From assembly GCA_013388835.1 (NCBI GenBank), contig JACAEL010000052.1, forward strand, positions 1 to 41,104: a stretch of 41,104 nucleotides of DNA, in the 5' to 3' direction. The position numbers and the translations under genes were made by a program. Shown piece after piece: positions 8,884-17,397 of this stretch. This stretch comes from Candidatus Thorarchaeota archaeon. GTDB taxonomy: Archaea > Asgardarchaeota > Thorarchaeia > Thorarchaeales > Thorarchaeaceae. The notes below the pieces were generated by a model. It was not told where the DNA came from. It did no database searches and saw only the letters and a program-made list of their open reading frames with translations. The number at the start of each line of letters is the position of its first letter. Position 1 is the stretch's first letter.

Positions 8884-9996
8884 ATGACTGGTCATGGTCT
8901 ATCATCCGTCTTGAGCCCGGCGATTGACTTTCAGTTTCCGATGGGCGACATAGCTGCAGTCGTGCCCTATGCTCTGCCACTCGCTTTCGTCGGAATACTC
9001 ATCCTCCTATATCAGAGGTTCATGAAGCAGACTGAATTGAACAGGAACGTTCTGTTCGTCACGTCCGTACTCTGCCTCCTGTCATCATTCCTGCTGGTCT
9101 TCTATGCAGGCTTTGGTCCGACCCTGTGGGGTCCGATGGGCCCCACATTCGGTTCTTGGTGGACCTTTGTGGGCGGTCTCCAAGCAATCACCGATGCTGT
9201 CTTTGGGAGCGTTGCGACGGCCGTGCTCTTCCTATTGGCCGTGACCGTGGTTTCCGGCTATGTTGCATTCAGGGTCATTGTGCCTCCGAATCCTGACTTC
9301 GTCGCCCTGAGGGAGCAACTGAAGAGCGCTCAGGACGCGTCGGGCCGAGTCAAGAGCGACATAGAACGGTTGGAGCGCGAGAAGAAGGAGCTGACCGAGT
9401 TTGTTGCTGAGAAGGAGCAGCGACTTCAGGTTCTGCAGACAGAGCTTGATGGTCTGAAAGAGCTTGTGAGCGAGGGTGAGAAGGCCAGGAAGGCTCTCGA
9501 AGTACAGCTGAAGGAGGCTGCAAGTTCCGCGGGTGCTGCCTCTGACGCAGAGCAGGAGCTCTTGGACACAATCGCGAAGAAGGACCAAGCGATTGGTGCA
9601 CTTCAAGCTCAGATTGAGGAGCTGCGCAAGAGTATGAAGACCCCTGCGATTGCTGCGGTCGCGACTGGGGGCGAGGCGACGAAGACTGACACCAAGACGC
9701 GAGAGTTGGAGGCTCAGCTTATGGAGATTCGCCGCCGTGCTGAGACCGCTGCTGACTTTGCTCAGAGCGTCATTACCGACTTGCCCGAGCTGGTATCAGA
9801 AGTGCAGGCGAGTGCTCTCGATCCCTCTGCAAAGATAGCTCTTAGCACGCTTCTAGAGAACATTGTGAAGGCCATTGATCGGGTATCTCGTCCACCCGGC
9901 GACAAGACTCAAGAAGGACCCAGAGTTGAGATGATTGGTGCCGTGATGATGGCACACGAGATTGCCGATGGGATCAAGAAGATGGCCCGCAGGTAG
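8884..9996 (+). CDS. Membrane protein with three N-terminal helices and a long coiled coil
   Basis: This 370-residue protein is of unknown function. Hydrophobic segments lie at about 24-44, 54-76 and 105-130. The loop between the second and third is rich in Gly, Pro and Trp (GPTLWGPMGPTFG). Residues 140-250 form a heptad-patterned, Glu/Lys/Gln-rich coiled coil, followed by a low-complexity Ala/Thr linker. A helical C-terminal domain (about 270-370) ends in a basic KKMARR. It most likely projects a cytoplasmic coiled-coil stalk from the membrane, as scaffold or cell-shape proteins do. A strong AGGAGGT lies eight bases before the ATG, and a TATA-like GATTTATCC about 50 bases upstream. It sits between two exported-protease genes but has no protease motif of its own. 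Confidence 0.85.
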   Translation: MTGHGLSSVLSPAIDFQFPMGDIAAVVPYALPLAFVGILILLYQRFMKQTELNRNVLFVTSVLCLLSSFLLVFYAGFGPTLWGPMGPTFGSWWTFVGGLQAITDAVFGSVATAVLFLLAVTVVSGYVAFRVIVPPNPDFVALREQLKSAQDASGRVKSDIERLEREKKELTEFVAEKEQRLQVLQTELDGLKELVSEGEKARKALEVQLKEAASSAGAASDAEQELLDTIAKKDQAIGALQAQIEELRKSMKTPAIAAVATGGEATKTDTKTRELEAQLMEIRRRAETAADFAQSVITDLPELVSEVQASALDPSAKIALSTLLENIVKAIDRVSRPPGDKTQEGPRVEMIGAVMMAHEIADGIKKMARR

Positions 9997-10384
9997 TCTC
10001 TTTGTCACCTGAGTGCAGTCCTCATCGGGTGTCTGCAGTGCATCGGCACAATTCAAGTGAGGTGTTCGCTGCCATGGGCGGCACTGCATGTCATGCTGGT
10101 GAAGCCGGACAGACTGAGACCCCTTTGCCATCCGCCTCGGTCTCCCGCGGACCGTTCTGGGGCGCCATCAGACAGATTCAGGAGTTGCGTAACGCTTAAT
10201 AGTCGGGCAACAATCACTTCTGCTCCAATCACACCGATTGCAGAGAACGCCGACACGAGGAGAAGGCCCTCGGTACAGCCGAAGGTCATGGAGGTTTTGT
10301 CATGCTGAGTATATGTCACGCCTTACGTGACAGTTAACTCAGTGTTATGTTCTCTCGATCAACTTGTGAGGAGAAGAAGAAACG
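9997..10384 (+). other. 388-base intergenic region ahead of the giant protease gene
   Basis: No convincing gene is present. Short open frames on both strands lack ribosome-binding signals and protein-like composition. The useful content is at the right end: a TATA-like AGTATATG at 10309-10316, a perfect palindrome at 10314-10332, and the purine-rich GAGGAGAAG before the ATG at 10385. Nothing resembling a tRNA or strong terminator was seen. Confidence 0.6.
10314..10332. promoter_or_regulatory. Perfect 7-bp inverted repeat overlapping the core promoter (candidate operator)
   Basis: TGTCACG and CGTGACA flank a five-base spacer, CCTTA. The left arm begins inside the TATA-like AGTATATG, so a dimeric protein bound here would cover the region between TATA box and expected transcription start of the giant protease gene. 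The 12-base centre-to-centre spacing suits a winged-helix dimer. The repeat is seen directly; operator function is inferred. Confidence 0.5.
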
Positions 10385-13300
10385 ATGAACTATAAGCGAA
10401 GCACAGCTGTTCTGCTCTTCATGGTGGCACTGACCCTGTCAGTGTTCTTTTCACCAGTTGGCCCTGTGGCCAAAGCAGAGGTTGCTGACTCGCCCATTCT
10501 CTCTCCTGAGGTCGTCGAGCAAGTGAACCAGTTCAATGAGCTCGTCTCGCAGCCTGGTTACACTGCCAAGGTCGACCCCCTCATTGCAGAGTGGAAGAAT
10601 GGTGCTGTCAGCGACAAGGTCGTAACCAAACCCGACGGCTCTGTGAGCGCATTGCTTGTCTGTACCCCATGGGTAGATGACGCAGCAATTCGCAACCTAG
10701 TCACTGTGGAATGGGCAGCCGACCTCATACTATTCAAGACCATGCAGGTGACCCTGCCATCGTCTGACGTGATTGACGCTCTTGCCAGCATACCCGGCGT
10801 TGGCAGCATCGATGCGGACATCTACAGAGATGGCTTCGAGAGAAGCACCGAAGATTTCGCAAAGGCATTCTCTGATCCTAGTATGCCAGAGGTAGGCACT
10901 GACATGTACCACATCAAGGAGGTTGTCGGTGCGACAACGAGCCCCGCATCGAGCTACGATGGCTCTGGTATCTACGTCGGTCACATCGACACTGGTGCCG
11001 ACTTCGGTCATCCAGATCTGGCTGGAGCGTACGGATGGGCATATGACCCCACAGGGTTTGGGCTCACCCCGACATTCTATCATGCCAACTCAACTCCCGT
11101 CGCAAACCTCACGGAGTGGTTCGAGAATGGCTACCTGCTCACATACGAGGACGAAGGTGACACCTACCTTGCTCTCTCAGCCTCTGTGGTTGTGAACAAG
11201 TCCTCTGGTGCTCAGCTGTTCCCATGGCAGAACCAATCATGGGCCAAGACTATCAGCTACAGCTGGGACCCAATCGTGAACAATGAGAATAGCCCACGGT
11301 ATCTCATCGGTGATGGTGACTACACCACCCCGTACCGCGACAGAGTCGGTTTCATCTGGCTGTACGCATACTACTGGGGCATCGAGGGCGTAGACAACCT
11401 GTTCTACAACTATCTCTGGAATGACTGGAAGCTGCCAGATCCATCCACAGTCAACGGAGACTACCGAGTTGGATGGGTCCATCAGTACCACCGAGCGACA
11501 TATGGTGTTTCTCCATACGCGAGAATATTCGCTCCATCGCTCGTGTACAACTCCTCAAGCACCAAACAGTGGAATCTTGTCATCAACTGGGATGACACAA
11601 TGGGTTGGAACTACTTCTGGACTGGTGGCTTCTACTACGAGTCACTCGACTTCACAAACATCATAGACGCATACCATGTGATTGAGCAGTTCGACTGGGA
11701 CTTCACTGACGAATCTGCTTTCAATCTGGCCAATCCGATTGTCAACCACGACTACAGCGGTGACAGCATCGCCGACTTCAGCCTGGGTGCTCTCGCAACC
11801 TGCTACGATGCTGGTGGATGGTTCGACGATGACCCGTACTTCGTAGGCTTCAGGGCAGATGGTGATGCCTTCGCTCTGTACTACGATGCTGGCAACCACG
11901 GCACTGCAACTGCTGCTCATGTTGCGGGCCAGGGTGTTGTCGACTACGAGAATGTCGACACCGGTGCGGTGTTCCAGCTTGAGGGCATCGCCCCAGGTGC
12001 AGACCTGTACTCAGCCAGGTTCATCACAAGTGGTGGCTACTATGGTGCTCAACTCTGGACCTGCGGCTTTGACATGAATGAGACCTCAGGTTACTGGTAC
12101 TACACAGGCAACCACCTCAGTGACATCTCCACGAACTCATGGGGCTGGGTCACTTCGTCTGCAAGTGTGCTAAACTATCTCAGCCTGACGTGGGATCTCC
12201 TGTCCGTACCGGGAGTACTGAGTGCTACCTATCCGGGAGTTCTCCACGTAGTGTCGGCTGGTAACGAAGGCTCTGGTTTCCAGACCATAGGGCCTCCTGG
12301 TTCTGCTGCCGCCGTGTTGACTGTTGGTGCATCCACCACGAGCCACTGGCTCGAATACCTCTACGGTCCAACACAGCCTTATGAAGGAATAGCATCCTTC
12401 TCCAGCAAGGGTCCAGACGTGATTGGCTACTCCAAGCCCGACGTTCTCGCCCCGGGTCTGGCAGGCTATTCGGCTCTGCCTTGGTACAGCCAGTACATGG
12501 GGCCTATCTGGGGCGCTGTGGATGACGAGTACTGGGTGTTCTCCGGTACAAGCCAGTCCGCCCCTGTTGCAGCCGGTGTTGCCGCCCTGCTCTACGAGGC
12601 TATCGCCGTCAACGTGGGTGGTTGGCTCTCTCCGTTCGAAGCGAAGATGATTCTCCAACAGACCGCTGATGACTTGGGCTACGACCCAGCCACACAGGGT
12701 TTCGGTAGAATCAACGCGGCGAACGCCATAGATTTCGTAGAGAATGGAGGATGGGTTTCGTACAGTGTCGGCTCTTGGAACAACTACGCCGCGATAATCC
12801 AGCTTTGCTGGGAAGAGTGGGGTCACCTTTCGAAGAATGTCTTCGGCACCTACGTGAACGAGAGCGTTGTTTCCTTCCCGACTGACTTCTGGGAGGGCTC
12901 GCTATACTTTGGTAACGTCTATCCGGGTACAACCACAACCATTCACCAGAGAATCTACAGTGACTACTTCACTACACTTGACACTGGAGGTGTAGGTACT
13001 TGGACAGTCAGCCAGTACGAGTGGCGGAAGGCTGAAGTGTACCGCTTCTCAGGCAAGACCTTCTGGTACAATGATACTGGCGTCTACCACGCGACAGCCG
13101 AAGAACGAAAGGCCTATGGCTGGTTCAACCTGCGTGATGCACTCGGACCTACCGCGTATGATGCCGCGATGAGCACGTACACCTACATGACCATCGGTGT
13201 GTCATTCAAGCAGTCCGAAGTCGCAAACAATTACCCGTGGATGTTCTTGTACGACTGGGAGGACAACAACGTCACTGACTTGATGCCCAACCTGTGGAAT

Positions 13301-15253
13301 GGAACCGACGGTGACGAGCTGCACAGGCTCACTAGCGCCGCGAACCCGAGCAACACCAACATGATGTCTTGGGCAACGACGGACACGGACTTGGCAGCGG
13401 CTCTTGCTGGCAACATGACCATGGTCATCCATGACCCAATCCATGACACCAACCCATCTCACACGGGTCACTGGTTCAACGCTACCGTGATCTTCTGGGA
13501 GGCGGCGTCTGCTGGTGCCATATCGGTTGCCGACGGCGGAGCTGCAGGCTCTCTGAACATCTCACTCAGTGCTCCAGTTGGTGATGAGTACGGCATCCAT
13601 CAAGGTTACCTTGTCCTTCAGAAGGGCATTGGTGAGCTGAGACTGCCCTACAGCTATATGCTGACAGTCGATATGACTGCAGACAGTGATGGTGACAAGT
13701 ACTCGATTGTGAGTGGTGTCGGCGCGAACCTGAACCCATACGACGCTCCAGTGTACGGCTGTATGGACAGCGACCCTGATACGTGGGACTTCAGGAGCTA
13801 CGCAGTGCATGTCTCAAACACGACTCACGCCTACTACCTAGGCGTGCGTGTGGAGTTCAGTGACCCCGGCAACAACATGTATGTGTCAGTCTACGACGAG
13901 GTCGGCAACGAGCTGGCCTACGGTTCAGCAAAGACCGCCACTAGCACTGCAGTCATTGCAGAACTGTCGCGTGGAGCTGGCATCTACTACATCCATGTCC
14001 ACCCGATCGCACTGAACGGAACCGAGTTCCTACCTGTGAACTACACGCTGGAAGCCACATGGTATAGCGCTCTGACAACCCAGCCTCTCGCCACGACCTA
14101 CACGGCAAACGACATAACGACTCCGATACCCGTCGCCGGTAGCGTCGACACTTTGACTGGCGACCATGTTGTACTGAGTGCCCACTACCCGGACTTCAAC
14201 CTGCCCAACATGCCGGAGTACGAGGTTGTGAGTATGGAGATGCAGTTCCTCTCAGGTGTGTACTACGTACATACTCAACCTCTCATCGTGCCTAGTGGTT
14301 CGTACGATCCATTCTCAGGTCCAATCGACACCTCTCAGTTCAGCTGGGAGTTCGTTGATGGTATCAAGGCCGGTGACAACGTCAGAATCTCCGTCACGTT
14401 CACGAACGGTGACTGTGACATAATGGTCTGGTGGGCTGACACCGACAACTCGACTTGGGCGTACAGCAACAACCTTGTCGGTTCACAGATGGCCACCGGT
14501 GCGAAACCAGAAGTAGGTTCGTTCATTGCATCCCGATCTGGCAAGATTGCCATCGGTATCTTTGACTACGACCAGCAGACTGGTACATCCACGACCACTG
14601 TTGACACCCGAGCTGGCATCACAATCACTAGGAACGACAACACTGTGACCTACGACACGTACCAGTTCCTGAAGAATGGTACATTCTCGGTCCAGATCAA
14701 GGCATACACTCAGACCAACATCGAGTTCACGACCAACTACGCAGCCCTGACGTTCGAGAACTTCTTCTCGCCCGTCATGGGTTCCGTGAACGTCACTTCG
14801 CTTGGTTCCAACCGGTTCAACATCACTTGGGCCGCGTCTGACCGCAACGCTGGCGATGACCTCTACTACGAGATCTACGTTTCAGCAGACCAAGGTCAGG
14901 CCGGAACATACCAGCTGTTAGCCGTCAACCAGACGAAGACGTTCTATGTCTGGGACTCGACCGGTTTCACACAGAAGACCAACAGCTACAGAGTCAAGAT
15001 CGTTGTCTTTGACAACGACCCTGACGAAGGTGCTGCCGTCCCAGGTGAATACTGGATGGGTCTGAGCGATGAAGCTGAGTCTGGGCTCTTCACAGCCGGA
15101 AGTGTAGTGATTACAACCACTACCACCACCACAACTACTACTACAACGAGCGTGCCGCCTCCGCCAATCGACCCGCTGTTGGTTGGTCTGCTAGGTGGTG
15201 TTGGAGTCGGTGTTGTGGTCCTCCTAATCCTCTTCCTAGTGAAGAAGAAGTAA
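10385..15253 (+). CDS. Giant membrane-anchored subtilisin-family protease (1622 aa)
   Basis: This is an exported serine protease with a signal peptide at 1-32. The triad is Asp202 (HIDTGAD), His505 (GNHGTATAAH) and Ser723 (SGTSQSAP), with oxyanion Asn627 (SAGNEG). The Asp-His distance is about 300 residues, against about 30-40 in classical subtilisins. That insert is rich in Trp and Tyr and has several Asp-rich turns. About 850 residues of beta-rich modules follow the catalytic domain; one near 1240-1340 looks like a pre-peptidase C-terminal domain. Twelve consecutive Thr codons, a Pro-rich PPPPID, a Gly/Val-rich membrane helix (about 1598-1619) and a terminal KKK form a stalk and anchor typical of archaeal surface proteins. 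GAGGAGAAG lies about eight bases before the ATG. A hairpin terminator follows. It may be a structural surface protein as well as a protease. Confidence 0.94.
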   Translation: MNYKRSTAVLLFMVALTLSVFFSPVGPVAKAEVADSPILSPEVVEQVNQFNELVSQPGYTAKVDPLIAEWKNGAVSDKVVTKPDGSVSALLVCTPWVDDAAIRNLVTVEWAADLILFKTMQVTLPSSDVIDALASIPGVGSIDADIYRDGFERSTEDFAKAFSDPSMPEVGTDMYHIKEVVGATTSPASSYDGSGIYVGHIDTGADFGHPDLAGAYGWAYDPTGFGLTPTFYHANSTPVANLTEWFENGYLLTYEDEGDTYLALSASVVVNKSSGAQLFPWQNQSWAKTISYSWDPIVNNENSPRYLIGDGDYTTPYRDRVGFIWLYAYYWGIEGVDNLFYNYLWNDWKLPDPSTVNGDYRVGWVHQYHRATYGVSPYARIFAPSLVYNSSSTKQWNLVINWDDTMGWNYFWTGGFYYESLDFTNIIDAYHVIEQFDWDFTDESAFNLANPIVNHDYSGDSIADFSLGALATCYDAGGWFDDDPYFVGFRADGDAFALYYDAGNHGTATAAHVAGQGVVDYENVDTGAVFQLEGIAPGADLYSARFITSGGYYGAQLWTCGFDMNETSGYWYYTGNHLSDISTNSWGWVTSSASVLNYLSLTWDLLSVPGVLSATYPGVLHVVSAGNEGSGFQTIGPPGSAAAVLTVGASTTSHWLEYLYGPTQPYEGIASFSSKGPDVIGYSKPDVLAPGLAGYSALPWYSQYMGPIWGAVDDEYWVFSGTSQSAPVAAGVAALLYEAIAVNVGGWLSPFEAKMILQQTADDLGYDPATQGFGRINAANAIDFVENGGWVSYSVGSWNNYAAIIQLCWEEWGHLSKNVFGTYVNESVVSFPTDFWEGSLYFGNVYPGTTTTIHQRIYSDYFTTLDTGGVGTWTVSQYEWRKAEVYRFSGKTFWYNDTGVYHATAEERKAYGWFNLRDALGPTAYDAAMSTYTYMTIGVSFKQSEVANNYPWMFLYDWEDNNVTDLMPNLWNGTDGDELHRLTSAANPSNTNMMSWATTDTDLAAALAGNMTMVIHDPIHDTNPSHTGHWFNATVIFWEAASAGAISVADGGAAGSLNISLSAPVGDEYGIHQGYLVLQKGIGELRLPYSYMLTVDMTADSDGDKYSIVSGVGANLNPYDAPVYGCMDSDPDTWDFRSYAVHVSNTTHAYYLGVRVEFSDPGNNMYVSVYDEVGNELAYGSAKTATSTAVIAELSRGAGIYYIHVHPIALNGTEFLPVNYTLEATWYSALTTQPLATTYTANDITTPIPVAGSVDTLTGDHVVLSAHYPDFNLPNMPEYEVVSMEMQFLSGVYYVHTQPLIVPSGSYDPFSGPIDTSQFSWEFVDGIKAGDNVRISVTFTNGDCDIMVWWADTDNSTWAYSNNLVGSQMATGAKPEVGSFIASRSGKIAIGIFDYDQQTGTSTTTVDTRAGITITRNDNTVTYDTYQFLKNGTFSVQIKAYTQTNIEFTTNYAALTFENFFSPVMGSVNVTSLGSNRFNITWAASDRNAGDDLYYEIYVSADQGQAGTYQLLAVNQTKTFYVWDSTGFTQKTNSYRVKIVVFDNDPDEGAAVPGEYWMGLSDEAESGLFTAGSVVITTTTTTTTTTTTSVPPPPIDPLLVGLLGGVGVGVVVLLILFLVKKK
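15113..15148 (+). repeat. Twelve consecutive Thr codons (glycosylatable stalk)
   Basis: The ACN codons at 15113-15148 are mixed (ACA, ACC, ACT, ACG), so the tract is a protein-level repeat and not a pure nucleotide microsatellite. It lies just before the Pro-rich linker and the membrane helix of the giant protease. Thr-rich tracts in this position of archaeal surface proteins are commonly O-glycosylated spacers. Confidence 0.8.
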
Positions 15254-15279
15254 GGGCCCGCACGGCGTAGTATCAGTCT

Positions 15280-15311
15280 AAGGGGGCTTTGTCCCCCTTC
15301 TCCTCTTTTTC
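15280..15311 (+). terminator. Hairpin terminator after the giant protease gene
   Basis: AAGGGGG at 15280-15286 and CCCCCTT at 15293-15299 form a perfect seven-pair stem with a six-base loop. A pyrimidine tract with five T residues follows (CTCCTCTTTTTC). It lies 27 bases after the protease stop codon on the same strand. Confidence 0.8.
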
Positions 15312-15538
15312 TTGCTCTGTTCAACTAGCTGGTACCATCCATACCATGACTCACGAGTGAGGAGAGCATGAATGAATTGCAGAATCATGAACTCGAACAG
15401 TCTCTGCTCCCGGTTTCGGGGCATAGTGTGTTAACTGGATGATTCCCAAGTATGTGCTTGAGTCAAACAGAAACCGACTTTCTCAGGCATGCGGGAGATG
15501 CACAGATGCCCCATTCACTATGTGTGTCAAGAGTGCAC

Positions 15539-16543
15539 TCATGTTCTGAGAACGACTCTGCGAAGAACTTTTGGGTTGACGAGATTGGGCGGTGTTCTTC
15601 CATGCAGAGCTGCAACGAGATTCTCGACGCACATCGCAGCCATCCTGTTTCGTGTTGAGTGGCTAGCACTGCCGATATGAGGTGTCAGAACAACTCTTGG
15701 AATCGACAACAGCGGATTCGAGAGGGGAAGCGGCTCAGCTTCAAAGACATCGAGTCCAACCCCAGCCAGATGCCCTGAGGTAAGCACACGAGCAAGTGCG
15801 TTCTCGTCTATCACCGGTCCTCTCGAAGTGTTGACCAATACTGCCGAAGGCTTCATCATTCTGAGCTCTCTCTCTCCAATCAATGCTCTCGTCTGGGTGT
15901 TCAGTGGAACGTGAATCGAGAGTATGTCCGATTCTCGGAGAAGAGTCTCAAAGTTGACCCTCCTGGCCCCGGTTGTGGCTTCGGCCTCTCTAGTTATGTC
16001 TGTTTCCGAACGTGAGAAGTAGAGTATCCTCATGGAGAAGCCCATGGCTCTGCGAGCGACAGCAAGACCGATTCTCCCCATGCCCAAGATTCCGAGGGTT
16101 GACCCGCAGATGTCATTGCCCAGGAATGTACTGGGCGTCCACGCGACCTTCCACTCTCCCGCTCGCACGTAGCGGTCTGCCTCTGCTACCCTCCTGGATG
16201 CCGCCATTATCAATGCCCAAGCCAGGTCCGCGGTGGTCTCGGTAAGCACTCCCGGCGTGTTTGTGACTAGTATTCCTCTCTCCGTAGCTGCAGACAGGTC
16301 AATGTTGTCGACTCCTGCTGCATACTGCGCAATGACTTTGACCTTGCACAAGGACTGGAGGAGCTCGCGATCAATCCGGTCCGATAGGAGCGTGACCAGA
16401 CCCTGTGCATTCTTTGCCCTGCTGATGATTTCACTGACTGATGGCGGCTCTTCTCGCTCCCACACATCGACACTGAACTCCTCAGACATCATTCGAAGCC
16501 CAACGTCGGGTATCTGCCTTGTCACAAACACGCTCTGTTTCAA
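15539..16543 (-). CDS. gyaR: Glyoxylate reductase-like D-2-hydroxyacid dehydrogenase
   Basis: This 334-residue NAD(P)-dependent dehydrogenase would reduce glyoxylate or hydroxypyruvate to the D-2-hydroxyacid in the cytoplasm. The Rossmann motif GMGRIG is at 154-159. The family's catalytic residues are Arg241 (NTSRGPVID), Glu270 (FEAEP) and His289 (TPHIGSA). The N-terminus (VFVTRQIP), the YAAGVDNID segment and the TETTADLAWAL segment closely match archaeal glyoxylate reductases such as those of Thermococcus as I know them. There is no C-terminal ACT domain, which argues against a regulated 3-phosphoglycerate dehydrogenase. The start is TTG at 16543, preceded by AAGGGCG and aligning with the usual N-terminus. 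It is a single gene, divergent from the winged-helix gene. Exact substrate remains uncertain. Confidence 0.88.
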   Translation of the reverse strand: MKQSVFVTRQIPDVGLRMMSEEFSVDVWEREEPPSVSEIISRAKNAQGLVTLLSDRIDRELLQSLCKVKVIAQYAAGVDNIDLSAATERGILVTNTPGVLTETTADLAWALIMAASRRVAEADRYVRAGEWKVAWTPSTFLGNDICGSTLGILGMGRIGLAVARRAMGFSMRILYFSRSETDITREAEATTGARRVNFETLLRESDILSIHVPLNTQTRALIGERELRMMKPSAVLVNTSRGPVIDENALARVLTSGHLAGVGLDVFEAEPLPLSNPLLSIPRVVLTPHIGSASHSTRNRMAAMCVENLVAALHGRTPPNLVNPKVLRRVVLRT

Positions 16544-16861
16544 CTGATGGACGCCCTTTGCAAGCTCGAAGGCACTTCCTCGTCACATAGCTCGTCCTCA
16601 TTTGCATTGTGGTTATAGTCAGTAGAGTACGAGGTGCTCGGCTTCCAAGACGACCCGGACAATCTGCAGCGACACTCTGACCCGCCTGCATCATCCCTGA
16701 AACGCGTCGCTCTCAGGACTGCCCGTCGATGCATGCCTTCTCTGGAACGGCGGGCAAGTTCGTCCCACCCTTAGCAATCACATCATGCGGAAACAACATG
16801 CCTTATATGACACTGACCACTAGTCATATATTGGGGCTGCAGACCCCATGGGTGGCCAAGT
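16544..16861. other. 318-base divergent intergenic region
   Basis: It separates the dehydrogenase (leftward) from the winged-helix gene (rightward). Open frames here are short, lack ribosome-binding signals and do not look like protein. The only structured element is the palindrome at 16804-16830 described separately. Confidence 0.55.
16804..16830. promoter_or_regulatory. 8-bp inverted repeat over the TATA box of the winged-helix gene
   Basis: TATATGAC (16804-16811) and GTCATATA (16823-16830) are exact inverted copies separated by 11 bases. The right arm is itself the probable TATA box (CATATATTGG), about 32 bases before the ATG at 16862, so the transcript would be nearly leaderless. A dimeric regulator bound here would block TBP access, which suggests autorepression by the adjacent gene. 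Confidence 0.55.
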
Positions 16862-17134
16862 ATGAATGCGTCCCTTGACTTGCCAAGAAGTGCTATTTTA
16901 GTACTGAGTAGGCTATCGTCAGAAGGGCCCTTGACTCCCAAGGACCTCAGTGCGAGGGTAGACCTAGCCCCAAGGACTGTTTCCTTTGCATTGAGAAAAC
17001 TGATGGGACAGCATCTGTGCCGGAAGATACCGAATCTCCATGACATGAGACAGCCGCTCTATTCGATTGACCCTGAACGATTCAATGAGATCAAGATGAA
17101 GTACGAGCATGTGTTTCGGCAGGTGTTGGTCTAG
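16862..17134 (+). CDS. MarR-like winged-helix transcription regulator (90 aa)
   Basis: This small DNA-binding protein is essentially one winged-helix domain. Residues 8-20 form the first helix, and GPLTPKDLSARVDL (about 21-34) the helix before recognition. APRTVSFALRKLMGQ (about 35-49) is the recognition helix, and CRKIPNLHDMRQPLYSID (about 52-69) forms the wing. A short C-terminal helix (70-90) may dimerise. There is no ligand domain. The palindrome covering its promoter suggests it controls itself. Leaderless expression is likely, since the TATA box is about 30 bases before the ATG and no Shine-Dalgarno is present. Targets are unknown; the two small membrane proteins and the CitG-like gene nearby are candidates by position only. 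Confidence 0.85.
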   Translation: MNASLDLPRSAILVLSRLSSEGPLTPKDLSARVDLAPRTVSFALRKLMGQHLCRKIPNLHDMRQPLYSIDPERFNEIKMKYEHVFRQVLV

Positions 17135-17211
17135 CTCCTCAGACTACCATCCATGTGCTCCCCGTTTTGTTTATAGCACTGACAGTTTCCTTATCATCTC
17201 GGTGAAACTGG

Positions 17212-17397
17212 GTGCCGCACGAACCACTGGCAACTGGCCTTGTCATACTTGGATTCCTGCTTCTTCTTGGCTACTATCTAGGGCCCAGAACGGAAATCAG
17301 GAAGGTCAAGAGAACCGAAGGGATGGTGATGCTCGTGCCAACCGGCGCACTGCTCTTCCTGATGGCCACTGTCATCTTCTCGGGCATTCTGGGCTAG
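17212..17397 (+). CDS. Two-helix small membrane protein (61 aa)
   Basis: Residues 7-24 (ATGLVILGFLLLLGYYLG) and about 39-60 are hydrophobic helices joined by a basic loop (RTEIRKVKR). Topology is probably a hairpin with the loop in the cytoplasm. The start must lie after the in-frame stop at 17203; GTG at 17212 follows GGTGA at a spacing of six bases, and a TATA-like TTTATAGC lies about 40 bases upstream. The 3' end overlaps the opposing CitG-like gene by 26 bases. The protein resembles DUF131-type small archaeal membrane proteins in size and layout, but I cannot place it firmly. Confidence 0.65.
   Translation: MPHEPLATGLVILGFLLLLGYYLGPRTEIRKVKRTEGMVMLVPTGALLFLMATVIFSGILG

Noticed and set aside
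12170-12826. 218-codon minus-strand open frame inside the giant protease
   Set aside because: The plus strand here encodes the catalytic Asn and Ser motifs of the subtilase; the opposite frame has no recognisable domain.
15348-15359. CTCACGAGTGAG palindrome
   Set aside because: A five-base-arm repeat with a two-base centre is common by chance and is not placed at a recognisable promoter.
15400-15425. CCCGGTTTCGGGG stretch considered as a tRNA T-arm
   Set aside because: No acceptor stem, anticodon arm or CCA-proximal pairing could be built around it.
15452-15669. Short open frames on both strands near 15.5 kb
   Set aside because: They overlap each other and the 3' end of the dehydrogenase gene, and have no ribosome sites or protein-like pattern.
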